Source: CBDCUC01 sp965222485
GTDB taxonomy: Bacteria > Pseudomonadota > Alphaproteobacteria > Rhizobiales > Hyphomicrobiaceae
Direction of reading: 5' to 3'
Assembly (NCBI GenBank): GCA_965222485.1
Contig: CBDCUC010000040.1
Span: 1,054,001 to 1,118,000 of the forward strand
DNA length: 64,000 nt
Positions 17,465 to 26,778 of the stretch are shown here, piece by piece. How positions within the stretch are numbered: position 1 is the first letter of the stretch; the number at the start of each line of letters is the position of its first letter. Under the pieces are notes generated by a model. That model was not told the origin of the DNA. It searched no databases and worked only from the letters and a program-made list of their open reading frames with translations. The position numbers and the translations under genes were made by a program.

Positions 17465-18586
17465 ATGAGCGGGCCCGTTCTGGCCAGTTATCGTTCGCGC
17501 ATTGAGGCGGGCCTGCTTGAGTCTAATGATGATCAGCTACTTGTTGTGGAGCGGCTCCAAAGGCTTGCCACCGAGATGCAAGACCACACCCTGGACAGGA
17601 CGCGCTTATTCCTGAGGTTTGGCCGTGCGCGCCCGGAGCCACCTAAAGGAATTTACCTGCACGGAGGGGTCGGTCGCGGCAAGACCATGCTCATGGACCT
17701 ATTCTTCGATGCTGTTCGCTGTGACAGCAAGAAGCGCCTGCACTTTCATGAGTTCATGGCCGACGTGCACGACAGAATTGGGCGGGCCCGGGCAACCGTT
17801 GAGGGTGATCCAATCCCAAGCGTTGCTGCGGAGTTGGCGGGTGAGTCGCGACTTTTATGCTTCGATGAGCTTCATGTGACGGATATTGCTGATGCAATGA
17901 TCCTGGGGCGGTTGTTTGATGGATTGTTCCGGCGCGACGTGGTTGTCGTGGCCACGTCCAATGCCCTACCAGAGGAATTGTATAAGAATGGTCTTAATCG
18001 CCAGCTCTTCGTACCGTTCATCGATCTTATCCAATCGCACATGGATGTTGTGGAACTTGCTGCAGTCAAGGACTTCAGACAGGACAAGATCGCCGGTCAT
18101 CCGCTGTATTTTACACCCGTCGATACGAATGCCACGCGTGAGCTTGACGAACATTGGGATAGGCTCACGGGCGGTCAGGAGGGCGCAGAGGTTGAATTAC
18201 TCGTCAAGGGGCGCATTCTGAAAGTGCCGCGGGCTGCAATGGGTACGGCCCGGTTTCATTTTGACGACCTATGTGCCAAACCGCTGGCGGCGATCGATTA
18301 CCTGCATATCGCGCATGCGTTTCACACCGTGCTCATAGACGACATTCCTGTGCTGACGCCCGATAAGCGCAATGAGGCGAGGCGTTTTATCAACCTTATC
18401 GACACGCTTTACGACAGCGGCACCTGCCTGATTGCGTCGGCACATGCGGAACCGGATCAGCTCTACAACAAAGGTGATGGGGCGGAGTTTTTCGAACGGA
18501 CAGCTTCGCGACTGACAGAGATGCGTACGGAAGCCTATCTGGATAGCAGGGAGGCGCGGCTAGAGGGGTTGATTGAGGCGGGCTGA
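17465..18586 (+). CDS. zapE: Cell division protein ZapE, AFG1-like ATPase
   Basis: A 373-residue P-loop ATPase of the AFG1/ZapE family. The Walker A motif is HGGVGRGKT (about 66-74), Walker B is LLCFDELHVTD, and an ATSNALPEELYKNGLNR segment with the sensor residues follows. ZapE in Escherichia coli acts on FtsZ at the division site; the eukaryotic relatives work on mitochondrial membrane proteins. ATG 17465 has a strong GGAGGGGGG ribosome binding site. It stands 236 bp before mdh, an arrangement seen in other alphaproteobacteria. Confidence 0.93.
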   Translation: MSGPVLASYRSRIEAGLLESNDDQLLVVERLQRLATEMQDHTLDRTRLFLRFGRARPEPPKGIYLHGGVGRGKTMLMDLFFDAVRCDSKKRLHFHEFMADVHDRIGRARATVEGDPIPSVAAELAGESRLLCFDELHVTDIADAMILGRLFDGLFRRDVVVVATSNALPEELYKNGLNRQLFVPFIDLIQSHMDVVELAAVKDFRQDKIAGHPLYFTPVDTNATRELDEHWDRLTGGQEGAEVELLVKGRILKVPRAAMGTARFHFDDLCAKPLAAIDYLHIAHAFHTVLIDDIPVLTPDKRNEARRFINLIDTLYDSGTCLIASAHAEPDQLYNKGDGAEFFERTASRLTEMRTEAYLDSREARLEGLIEAG

Positions 18587-18822
18587 GATTATCTATGGTT
18601 GCGGTTTGTCAGACGCAGGCCCCTACCAATGGACAAGCGCATTCGGCCAGTATCGGGGCTACGCAATTCAAGCTAAAGCCGTTCGGCTTGATGCCATCCT
18701 GAATACAGTCTAACCAGACCTGGACTAGCCCCCCAATGAGGCAGATCGAATTGCAGCGTGCCTGCGCAAGTTTAATGCATGCATAAAAGTTCCCGGCAGC
18801 GGATTTAGAGGAGACACTGAGG

Positions 18823-19791
18823 ATGGCCCGAACCAAAATCGCACTGATCGGCGCAGGAATGATCGGTGGCACATTGGCCCACCTGATTGGGATGAAGGAG
18901 CTGGGCGATGTCGTGCTGTTCGATATTGCCGAGGGGATCCCGGAAGGAAAGGCGCTCGATCTATCGCAGGCGGGTGCGGCGGAGGGATTTAATTGCACAC
19001 TCAAAGGCACCAGCGCCTACGCCGACATCGAGGGTGCGGGTGTGTGCATTGTGACGGCGGGTGTGCCGCGCAAACCGGGAATGAGCCGCGACGATCTTAT
19101 CGGGATCAACTTGAAGGTCATGGAACAGGTTGGCGCGGGGATTAAGAAGTATGCTCCGAACGCATTCGTTATCGTTATCACTAACCCGCTCGACGCCATG
19201 GTGTGGGCGCTGCAGAAGGCTTCAGGGTTGCCACGCAATATGGTGGTCGGTATGGCCGGTGTCCTGGACGCATCGCGCTTCAGGCATTTCCTAGCCGAAG
19301 CGCTCGGTGTTTCGGTTGAAGATGTTTCCGCCTTCGTTCTTGGTGGACACGGCGATGACATGGTGCCGCTCGTACGCTATTCGACCGTGGCGGGCATTCC
19401 TTTGCCGGATCTCGTCAAGATGGGTTGGCTTGGCCAGGATGCGCTTGATCAGATGGTTGAGCGGACGCGCAAGGGAGGCGGCGAAATCGTTGCATTGTTG
19501 AAGTCCGGTTCGGCTTACTACGCACCGGCGTCGTCTGCGATCGAAATGGCGGAGAGCTACCTGAAGGACAAAAAACGTGTGCTACCATGCGCGGCTTATC
19601 TTAATGGCGAATTCGGGGTCAAAGGCCTTTACGTCGGCGTGCCGACTGTCATTGGCGCTAACGGGGCAGAACGGATTGTTGAGATCGATCTCAACGGTCA
19701 GGAACGTTCGATGTTCATGAAGTCGGTTGAGTCAGTGAAGGGGCTTGTCGATGCGTGCATCAACCTGGCCCCACAGCTTGGTGCGGCGTAA
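18823..19791 (+). CDS. mdh: Malate dehydrogenase (LDH-like class)
   Basis: NAD-dependent oxidation of malate to oxaloacetate in the TCA cycle. The 322-residue protein starts MARTKIALIGAGMIGG, with the NAD fingerprint GAGMIG (10-15); AGVPRKPGMSRDDL carries the substrate Arg loop, VITNPLDAMVW the Asn, and LGGHGDDMVPL the catalytic His. These are features of the lactate-dehydrogenase-like malate dehydrogenases of alphaproteobacteria. ATG 18823 has a GAGGAGA site upstream. It heads a block of TCA genes on the same strand. Confidence 0.97.
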   Translation: MARTKIALIGAGMIGGTLAHLIGMKELGDVVLFDIAEGIPEGKALDLSQAGAAEGFNCTLKGTSAYADIEGAGVCIVTAGVPRKPGMSRDDLIGINLKVMEQVGAGIKKYAPNAFVIVITNPLDAMVWALQKASGLPRNMVVGMAGVLDASRFRHFLAEALGVSVEDVSAFVLGGHGDDMVPLVRYSTVAGIPLPDLVKMGWLGQDALDQMVERTRKGGGEIVALLKSGSAYYAPASSAIEMAESYLKDKKRVLPCAAYLNGEFGVKGLYVGVPTVIGANGAERIVEIDLNGQERSMFMKSVESVKGLVDACINLAPQLGAA

Positions 19792-19843
19792 CGCGGGCCT
19801 ATTCTGCCGGACGGCCTACCGGCCTAATCGCCAAGACATGTTT

Positions 19844-19867
19844 CCGGAGCCTTTTGCGGGGCTCCGG
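19844..19867 (+). other. Stem-loop in the mdh-sucC leader
   Basis: A perfect 8-bp stem (CCGGAGCC / GGCTCCGG) with an 8-nt loop, ending 23 bp before the sucC start and not followed by a T run. It may stabilise or process the mdh-suc transcript; a role is inferred. Confidence 0.55.
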
Positions 19868-19890
19868 CCAATTGTGGAGAGCAGCAACGA

Positions 19891-21090
19891 ATGAATATTC
19901 ATGAATACCAGGCGAAGGCGCTCTATCGCGAATATGGTGTCGCAACACCGGACGGGCATGCTGCTTTCTCTGTAGAAGAAGCCGTTGCTGCCGCGAAAAA
20001 GCTGCCCGGCCCAGTTTGGGTGGTGAAAGCTCAGATTCACGCCGGCGGACGCGGCAAGGGCAGTTTCAAAGAAGCGGATGCGGGCGAAGGCGGTGGTGTG
20101 CGGTTGGCCAAGTCGGTTGATGAGGTTGAGACGTTTGCCCGCCAGATGCTCGGTAAGACACTTGTAACTATTCAGACAGGGCCTGCCGGACGCCAGGTGA
20201 ACCGCCTTTATATTGAGGACGGTTCGGCGATCGACCGTGAGCTCTATTTGTCGGCGCTTGTGGATCGCGCGACCTCGCGTGTGGCATTCATCGTGAGCCA
20301 GGCGGGCGGAATGGACATTGAAAAGGTCGCGCACGATACGCCTGAGAAAATCATGACCTTGTCTGTCGATCCGGCGAGCGGCTTCCAGCCGTTTCACGGG
20401 CGCAGGATTGCGTTTGCGCTGGGATTACAGGGGCCGCAGGTCAAGTCTTGTGTGAAAATGACCGAAGCGCTTTACCGCATGGTGGTCGAGAAAGACATGG
20501 GCCTTCTTGAGATCAATCCGCTGGTCGTGACTAAAGACGGTGGACTGATTTGTCTCGACGGCAAGATGGATTTCGATTCCAACGCGCTCTACCGGCATCC
20601 GGAGATCGTCGAGCTACGCGATCTGGGTGAGGAAGACCCTGCCGAAATCGAGGCGTCGAAGCATGACCTTTCGTACGTGAAGCTCGACGGTTCCATCGGT
20701 TGCATGGTGAATGGCGCCGGGCTGGCGATGGCGACGATGGATATCATCAAGCTTTATGGTGCCGAGCCGGCGAACTTTCTCGATGTGGGCGGCGGCGCAT
20801 CCAAGGAAAAGGTCGAGGAGGCTTTCAAGATCATCCTCAGCGATGAGGCAGTCCAAGGCATTCTGGTCAACATATTCGGTGGCATCATGCGTTGTGACAT
20901 CATCGCCGACGGCGTGGTGGCTGCGGCCCGCGACATGGACATCAAGGTGCCTCTGGTCGTGCGGCTTGAGGGAACGAATGTTGAGCAGGGCAAGAAGATT
21001 CTTCAAGAGTCAGGTCTGAAGATCGTCCCGGCTGATGATCTGGCCGATGCAGCGCAAAAGATTACCGAAGAAGTCAAAAAGGCCGCCTAG
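19891..21090 (+). CDS. sucC: Succinyl-CoA synthetase beta subunit
   Basis: Nucleotide-binding subunit of ADP- or GDP-forming succinyl-CoA synthetase, which makes succinate and ATP/GTP in the TCA cycle. The 399-residue protein begins MNIHEYQAKALYREYGV, the family start, and carries the ATP-grasp elements VVKAQIHAGGRGKG and LEINPLVV. The C-terminal part has the CoA-ligase domain with FLDVGGGASKEKVEEAF and NIFGGIMRCD. sucD follows after 84 bp. Confidence 0.97.
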   Translation: MNIHEYQAKALYREYGVATPDGHAAFSVEEAVAAAKKLPGPVWVVKAQIHAGGRGKGSFKEADAGEGGGVRLAKSVDEVETFARQMLGKTLVTIQTGPAGRQVNRLYIEDGSAIDRELYLSALVDRATSRVAFIVSQAGGMDIEKVAHDTPEKIMTLSVDPASGFQPFHGRRIAFALGLQGPQVKSCVKMTEALYRMVVEKDMGLLEINPLVVTKDGGLICLDGKMDFDSNALYRHPEIVELRDLGEEDPAEIEASKHDLSYVKLDGSIGCMVNGAGLAMATMDIIKLYGAEPANFLDVGGGASKEKVEEAFKIILSDEAVQGILVNIFGGIMRCDIIADGVVAAARDMDIKVPLVVRLEGTNVEQGKKILQESGLKIVPADDLADAAQKITEEVKKAA

Positions 21091-21174
21091 GCACAGACAG
21101 CAGCCTTGAACGTGCGGGACGTCCGGTGTCGCAACGTCTATCCGGTACCGATTAAATTTCGAAAGAGGTTTCTC

Positions 21175-22074
21175 TTGGCAGTACTTGTCGATCAAAACAC
21201 CAAGGTCATTTGCCAGGGCATAACAGGGGCCCAAGGCACATTTCACAGCACCCAGGCGAAAGCCTATGGGACCAAACTTGTTGGCGGCGTCACGCCGGGC
21301 AAAGGTGGCAGCAAGCATCCTAGCGATGAGCTCGCCGACGTCGCTATCTTTGACACCGTGCACGAGGCAAAGCTCAAGACGGGGGCGGATGCGAGCGCCG
21401 TCTACGTTCCGCCGCCGTTTGCCGCCGACGCCATCCTTGAAGCGATTGATGCAGAGATCGAATTGATCGTGTGTATCACCGAAGGCGTGCCGGTGATGGA
21501 TATGGTGCGGGTAAAACGGGCGCTTGATGGGTCGAAGTCGCGGCTTATCGGTCCCAACTGCCCGGGTGTGCTGACCCCCAATGCGTGCAAGATAGGCATT
21601 ATGCCAGGCAATATCTTCATGGCTGGCACGTGTGGGATCGTGTCGCGCTCGGGAACGCTGACGTATGAAGCGGTGAAACAAACGACGGATGCGGGAATCG
21701 GACAAACGACGGCAGTCGGGATCGGCGGCGATCCGGTAAAGGGTACGGAATTCATCGATGTCCTGGACCTTTTTCTAGGAGACCCGGAGACGCAGTCAAT
21801 TATTATGATCGGCGAAATCGGTGGTTCGGCAGAAGAGGAAGCCGCGGAGTACCTTAAGCAGGAGGCGCGTAAAGGGCGCAGCAAGCCGATTGCGGGGTTT
21901 ATCGCCGGTACGACTGCACCACCAGGGCGACGCATGGGGCACGCCGGCGCCATCATTTCAGGCGGCAAAGGCGGGGCAGGTGACAAGATAGAGGCCATGC
22001 GCTCGGCCGGCATCGCAATTGCGGATAGCCCGGCTTCGCTCGGCACGACACTTGCTAGTGTGTTGAACGGCTGA
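21175..22074 (+). CDS. sucD: Succinyl-CoA synthetase alpha subunit, TTG start
   Basis: CoA-binding subunit that carries the phosphohistidine. The 299-residue product starts at TTG 21175 (MAVLVDQNTKVICQGITG), which matches the usual SucD N-terminus and has GAAAGAGG seven bases upstream. The frame is open to an ATG-less position at 21106, whose extra residues resemble nothing. Motifs are GITGAQGTFH (CoA site), GPNCPGVLTP, SRSGTLTYE and GHAGAIISGGKGGAG with the active histidine. It follows sucC and completes the synthetase. Confidence 0.95.
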   Translation: MAVLVDQNTKVICQGITGAQGTFHSTQAKAYGTKLVGGVTPGKGGSKHPSDELADVAIFDTVHEAKLKTGADASAVYVPPPFAADAILEAIDAEIELIVCITEGVPVMDMVRVKRALDGSKSRLIGPNCPGVLTPNACKIGIMPGNIFMAGTCGIVSRSGTLTYEAVKQTTDAGIGQTTAVGIGGDPVKGTEFIDVLDLFLGDPETQSIIMIGEIGGSAEEEAAEYLKQEARKGRSKPIAGFIAGTTAPPGRRMGHAGAIISGGKGGAGDKIEAMRSAGIAIADSPASLGTTLASVLNG

Positions 22075-22260
22075 GGTCTAAAAAAATTGATTGGTGCTTA
22101 CTAGGTTAGGAGTAGTTTGTAGCAGGCGTGCTCAGTGATTTGCTCCGGCCGCAATTAGCCGCAAAGCCTTGGATGCAGTTTAGTGCAGGGGCTGGCAATC
22201 AGGTGAGATGGTTGTGCTCGTTCAGATGCGCTCGGCGCCACTTGCGGATGGGATGGTCTC

Positions 22261-25233
22261 ATGTCTCGCGAAGCTCTTAACCAGTCGTTTCTACTGACAT
22301 CGTTTCTGGATGGTGCCAACGCGGCATACATCGAGGAGATGCAGGCGCAGTACGCGCGTAATCCCGGATCTGTCAGCGACGAGTGGCGTCACTTTTTTGA
22401 GAGCCTGAAGGAAGAGACGGGGCGCTCTTTTGAAGGTGTGCAGAATCCGTCATGGGCCACGCCGCTTGATCTGCTTGAAAATCACAGTGAAACAACACGC
22501 GCGCTTTCTGGTGACTTTGAGGGGACTGCACGCAGTTTGCGCGAACGCATCGCCGCCAGGGCAGATTTCGGCGGCGTTGAGTTGTCGCCGGCTGCGTCAC
22601 TGCGTGCGACGCAGGACAGTATCAGAGCGCTGATGCTCATTCGCGCGTTCCGCGTGATGGGACATCTGGCGGCAGATCTGGATCCTCTCGGGTTGGCGGA
22701 TCGCCGTGTGCATAGAGAACTGCAGCCGGAAACCTATGGCTTCACCGATGCCGATCTGGATCGCCCGATCTTTATCGACAACGTGCTTGGACTTGAGACG
22801 GCGACCATGCGCCAGATCCTGGCGCTTCTGCGCAGGACATATTGCCATCACATCGGTTTTGAGTTCATGCACATCACCGATCCTGAGCAGAAGTCCTGGA
22901 TTCAGAAACGGGTCGAGGGCGAGGAAAAGGAAATCCGTTTTACGGTTGAGGGCAAGAGAGCAATCCTCAACAAGCTGTTCGAAGCGGAAATGTTCGAGAA
23001 GTTCTGTGACGTCAAGTATACCGGCACCAAACGCTTCGGGCTCGATGGCGGCGAGGCGGCTGTGCCTGCGCTTGAACAGATCATCAAGCGAGGCGGGCAG
23101 CTGGGCGTCAAGGAAATCGTCATCGGAATGGCGCACCGTGGCAGGTTGAACGTCCTTGCCAACGTGATGGCTAAGCCGAAGCGGGCTATTTTCAACGAGT
23201 TTAAGGGCGGGTCGTTCAAGCCGGACGATGTGGAAGGTTCCGGTGATGTCAAATATCACCTGGGTGCGTCTTCGGACCGCTCGTTTGACAGCAATAATGT
23301 GCATTTGTCGCTGACCGCCAATCCATCTCACCTGGAAATTGTCGATCCGGTTGTCCTGGGAAAGGTGAGGGCGAAGCAGGATCAACACGGCTGCCAACCT
23401 GATGAACGCACGCCTGTGCTGCCGCTGTTGCTGCACGGTGATGCGGCATTCGCGGGACAGGGTGTCGTGGCAGAATGCTTTGGCCTTTCCGGCCTGAAGG
23501 GCCACCGCACGGGCGGTTCCGTACACTTCGTGATCAACAATCAGATCGGCTTTACGACAAGCCCGCGCTTTTCGCGGTCTTCTCCTTACTGTTCAGATGT
23601 CGCGCGTATGATTGCGGCGCCGATCCTGCACGTTAATGGCGATAATCCGGAAGCAGTCGTGCATGTCGCCAAGATTGCAACCGAGTACCGCCAAAGGTTC
23701 CAGAAACCCGTCGTAATCGACATGTTCTGCTACCGGCGTTTTGGACACAACGAGGCGGATGAGCCTTTGTTCACGCAGCCGCGCATGTACAAAAAGATCA
23801 AGAAACATCCACCGGTCACGCAAATCTACGCGAAGCGGTTGGTTGAGGAAGGCGTCGTCTCTGAAGCGGACGTGGAGGGCATGCGGAAGGGTATCCGCGC
23901 ACATCTCGATACAGAATTTGAGAATGCTGACACGTTCAAGCCGAACAAGGCAGACTGGCTGGACGGCCGCTGGTCCACGATCGGGTTTGCAGAGGACGAG
24001 GCGCGACGCGGTACGACCGGTGTTGAACTCGATCACTTGCGCGACATCGGACGGCGCGTAACGACGGTCCCGACAGGGTTCAATATTCATAAAACGGCAG
24101 CGCGCCTGTTGAAGCGACGCCGCGAAATGATCGATGACGGAACGGCCATCGATTGGGCAATGGCAGAACATCTTGCGTTTGGGTCTCTTGTCAGCGAGCG
24201 GTTTCCGGTGCGGTTGTCCGGCCAGGACAGCGAGCGGGGGACGTTTTCGCAGCGCCATGCCGTGTTGGTGGACCAGGAGACAGAGCGTCCTTACACGCCA
24301 TTGCGGCACGTGGCGCCCGACCAGGCGCGCTTTGAAGTCATTAACTCAATGCTATCGGAAGAAGCTGTGCTCGGGTTTGAGTATGGCTACTCGCTTGCTG
24401 AGCCAAACGCCCTTACGATGTGGGAAGCACAGTTCGGTGATTTCGCCAACGGTGCACAGGTGATTTTCGATCAATTCCTGTCGTCAGGTGAGCGCAAGTG
24501 GCTGAGAATGTCCGGGCTCGTATGTCTGCTGCCTCACGGTTACGAGGGGCAGGGACCTGAGCATTCATCAGCGCGGCTTGAACGCTTCCTGCAGCTTTCG
24601 GCGGAAGATAACTGGCAGGTTGCGAATTGTACGACGCCGGCGAACTACTTTCACATTTTGCGTCGGCAGCTGCACCGCAAGTTCCGCAAACCTTTGATCC
24701 TTATGACGCCGAAGTCGCTACTGCGCCACAAGCGGGTGGTCTCGAAGTTAGAAGACTTCGGACCAAGAACATCGTTCCACAGAGTGTTATGGGACGATGC
24801 GGATGAATCCTCAGGCCATGCTCGATCTGATGAGCCATTTGTGGCGCCCGATGCGAGGATCAAGCGAGTCGTTCTGTGTTCTGGCAAAGTCTACTACGAT
24901 CTGTTCGATGCGCGTCAGAACGGCGGCCATAGCGATGTTTACATCTTGCGTGTCGAACAATTGTATCCGTTTCCGGCGCGAACTCTGATCCATGAACTTT
25001 CGCGCTTTGAGAACCTAGAAACGGTAATCTGGTGCCAGGAAGAGCCTAAGAATATGGGTGCATGGACCTTTGTAGAACCTGGCTTGGAATGGGTACTGCA
25101 ACACGTGAGTGGCAAACCGCGGCGGGCAATCTATGCTGGACGTGCGGGTTCTGCGGCAACGGCGACGGGCCTAGCGAGCAAGCACGCGTCGGAACAAAAA
25201 ACGCTGGTGACCGAAGCGTTGACTGGTGGCTGA
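22261..25233 (+). CDS. sucA: 2-oxoglutarate dehydrogenase E1 component
   Basis: Thiamine-diphosphate decarboxylase of the 2-oxoglutarate dehydrogenase complex. The 990-residue length is normal. The N-terminus SFLDGANAAYIEEMQAQY is the E2-binding segment; IGMAHRGRLNVLANV, GDAAFAGQGVVAECF (thiamine-binding region) and RRFGHNEADEP follow. The C-terminal transketolase-like half has GFEYGYSLAEPNALTMWEAQFGD split over two motifs (GFEYGYS and WEAQFGDF) and LPHGYEGQGPEHSSAR. ATG 22261 lies 186 bp after sucD and 96 bp before sucB. Confidence 0.98.
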   Translation: MSREALNQSFLLTSFLDGANAAYIEEMQAQYARNPGSVSDEWRHFFESLKEETGRSFEGVQNPSWATPLDLLENHSETTRALSGDFEGTARSLRERIAARADFGGVELSPAASLRATQDSIRALMLIRAFRVMGHLAADLDPLGLADRRVHRELQPETYGFTDADLDRPIFIDNVLGLETATMRQILALLRRTYCHHIGFEFMHITDPEQKSWIQKRVEGEEKEIRFTVEGKRAILNKLFEAEMFEKFCDVKYTGTKRFGLDGGEAAVPALEQIIKRGGQLGVKEIVIGMAHRGRLNVLANVMAKPKRAIFNEFKGGSFKPDDVEGSGDVKYHLGASSDRSFDSNNVHLSLTANPSHLEIVDPVVLGKVRAKQDQHGCQPDERTPVLPLLLHGDAAFAGQGVVAECFGLSGLKGHRTGGSVHFVINNQIGFTTSPRFSRSSPYCSDVARMIAAPILHVNGDNPEAVVHVAKIATEYRQRFQKPVVIDMFCYRRFGHNEADEPLFTQPRMYKKIKKHPPVTQIYAKRLVEEGVVSEADVEGMRKGIRAHLDTEFENADTFKPNKADWLDGRWSTIGFAEDEARRGTTGVELDHLRDIGRRVTTVPTGFNIHKTAARLLKRRREMIDDGTAIDWAMAEHLAFGSLVSERFPVRLSGQDSERGTFSQRHAVLVDQETERPYTPLRHVAPDQARFEVINSMLSEEAVLGFEYGYSLAEPNALTMWEAQFGDFANGAQVIFDQFLSSGERKWLRMSGLVCLLPHGYEGQGPEHSSARLERFLQLSAEDNWQVANCTTPANYFHILRRQLHRKFRKPLILMTPKSLLRHKRVVSKLEDFGPRTSFHRVLWDDADESSGHARSDEPFVAPDARIKRVVLCSGKVYYDLFDARQNGGHSDVYILRVEQLYPFPARTLIHELSRFENLETVIWCQEEPKNMGAWTFVEPGLEWVLQHVSGKPRRAIYAGRAGSAATATGLASKHASEQKTLVTEALTGG

Positions 25234-25329
25234 TGCGTGCCGCGTAAAGGGGCAGGAAGAATACACTGGGTGAGATGGCCATTGATACTCAGGCCGGTCT
25301 TGCGAATTTAGACAAAGGATCAGACGGCG

Positions 25330-26667
25330 ATGGCGATCGAGATTTGCGTCCCACAACTGGGTGAATCAGTGACGGAGGCGACCGTTGGTCAGTGGTTCAA
25401 AAAGCCTGGCGAAAGCGTGGCGGTCGACGAGCCATTGGTGGAGCTGGAGACAGACAAAGTCACGGTTGAGGTGCCTGCGCCTGCCAGTGGTGTTCTGGCG
25501 GAAATCAGTGTGGGAGAAAGCGCCACGGTTGAGGTGGGTGCTGTGCTCGGCGTGTTGAACGATGGCGAGGCCGCTGCAGCCACGGTAAAATCTGAAGCGC
25601 CGTCCGGGGCATCAAATGCAGAGGGTGGCAGCGATGCTAGCGCAAAGGTCGCGAAGGATGCGCAATCACAGGCGCAACAAAAACCTGTGCGGAACGGTGG
25701 CGGTATGCCCGCGTCGCCAGCAGCAAGAAAGGCACTGGACGAAGCGGGACTTGAGCACACTGATGTGGAGGGCTCGGGCCGGCGCGGTCAGGTGCTGAAG
25801 CATGATGTGCTTGCGGCTGTAGAGGCGGGTGTCAAATCAACTTCGCTGATGTCTCAGCAGGGATCGAACGAACCCACGCAAACGCAAGTGATGGCCGTGC
25901 AACTTCCCGCAGCTGTGACGTCTGGCGCTGTGCAAAAGTTACGCGTACCGCCGGCTCCGGTCGATGTGGAGCGCGAGGAGCGTGTTCGGATGACGCGGCT
26001 GCGCCAAACCATCGCGCAGCGTTTGAAGGATGCGCAGAATACGGCGGCAATACTCACTACATTCAATGACGTCGACATGACCGCCGTCATGGCGATGCGC
26101 AAGCAATATAAGGATATCTTCGAGAAGCGGCATGGTGTGAAGTTGGGCTTCATGGCCTTCTTCGTTAAAGCGTGCTTACAGGCACTGAAGGAAATTCCAG
26201 CGGTAAATGCCGAGATCGATGGCGATGAGCTGATCTACAAGAATTATTATCACATTGGTGTTGCTGTCGGTACGGACAAGGGCCTGGTGGTTCCGGTCTT
26301 GCGCGATGCCGACACCATGGGCGTTGCAGAGATCGAGGCGCGTATTGCCGATTTCGGTAACAGGGCGCGCGATGGCAAGCTTGGTATTGAAGAAATGCAG
26401 GGCGGGACCTTTACCATCAGCAATGGCGGTGTCTTCGGCTCTATGCTGTCCACACCCATTCTCAACGCCCCCCAGTCAGGCATCCTGGGGATGCACCGGA
26501 TAGAGGACCGGGCGGTCGTCGTCGATGGCGAAGTCGTGGTTCGGCCGATGATGTATCTGGCTCTCTCTTACGACCATCGTATCGTCGATGGTAAGGAAGC
26601 CGTGACCTTCCTGGTGCGCGTGAAGGAATGCCTTGAGGATCCGCATCGGTTTGTTCTCGATCTGTAG
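25330..26667 (+). CDS. sucB: 2-oxoglutarate dehydrogenase E2 component (dihydrolipoyl succinyltransferase)
   Basis: Core of the 2-oxoglutarate dehydrogenase complex that transfers succinyl groups to CoA. The 445-residue protein has one lipoyl domain with lipoylation site K43 in ELETDKVTVEV, an Ala/Gly-rich linker, an E3-binding domain (MPASPAARKALDEAGLEHTDV) written here as PASPAARKALDEAGL, and the acyltransferase domain ending in SYDHRIVDG with catalytic H416 and D420. The succinyltransferase identity fits the sucA neighbour. Confidence 0.97.
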   Translation: MAIEICVPQLGESVTEATVGQWFKKPGESVAVDEPLVELETDKVTVEVPAPASGVLAEISVGESATVEVGAVLGVLNDGEAAAATVKSEAPSGASNAEGGSDASAKVAKDAQSQAQQKPVRNGGGMPASPAARKALDEAGLEHTDVEGSGRRGQVLKHDVLAAVEAGVKSTSLMSQQGSNEPTQTQVMAVQLPAAVTSGAVQKLRVPPAPVDVEREERVRMTRLRQTIAQRLKDAQNTAAILTTFNDVDMTAVMAMRKQYKDIFEKRHGVKLGFMAFFVKACLQALKEIPAVNAEIDGDELIYKNYYHIGVAVGTDKGLVVPVLRDADTMGVAEIEARIADFGNRARDGKLGIEEMQGGTFTISNGGVFGSMLSTPILNAPQSGILGMHRIEDRAVVVDGEVVVRPMMYLALSYDHRIVDGKEAVTFLVRVKECLEDPHRFVLDL

Positions 26668-26778
26668 TGAGATCCTGTCGCGGTCAATCCCGCAGACAAA
26701 TGTTTTCTAATTTCTAGGTCGGGCGCTGAGCACGATGCGCGCGTGTGCATGCCGGTGGCGAAGCCCATGAGAGGGAAG

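Noticed and set aside
19844..19867. The mdh-sucC hairpin as a transcription terminator
   Set aside because: No T run follows and the downstream genes complete the same pathway.
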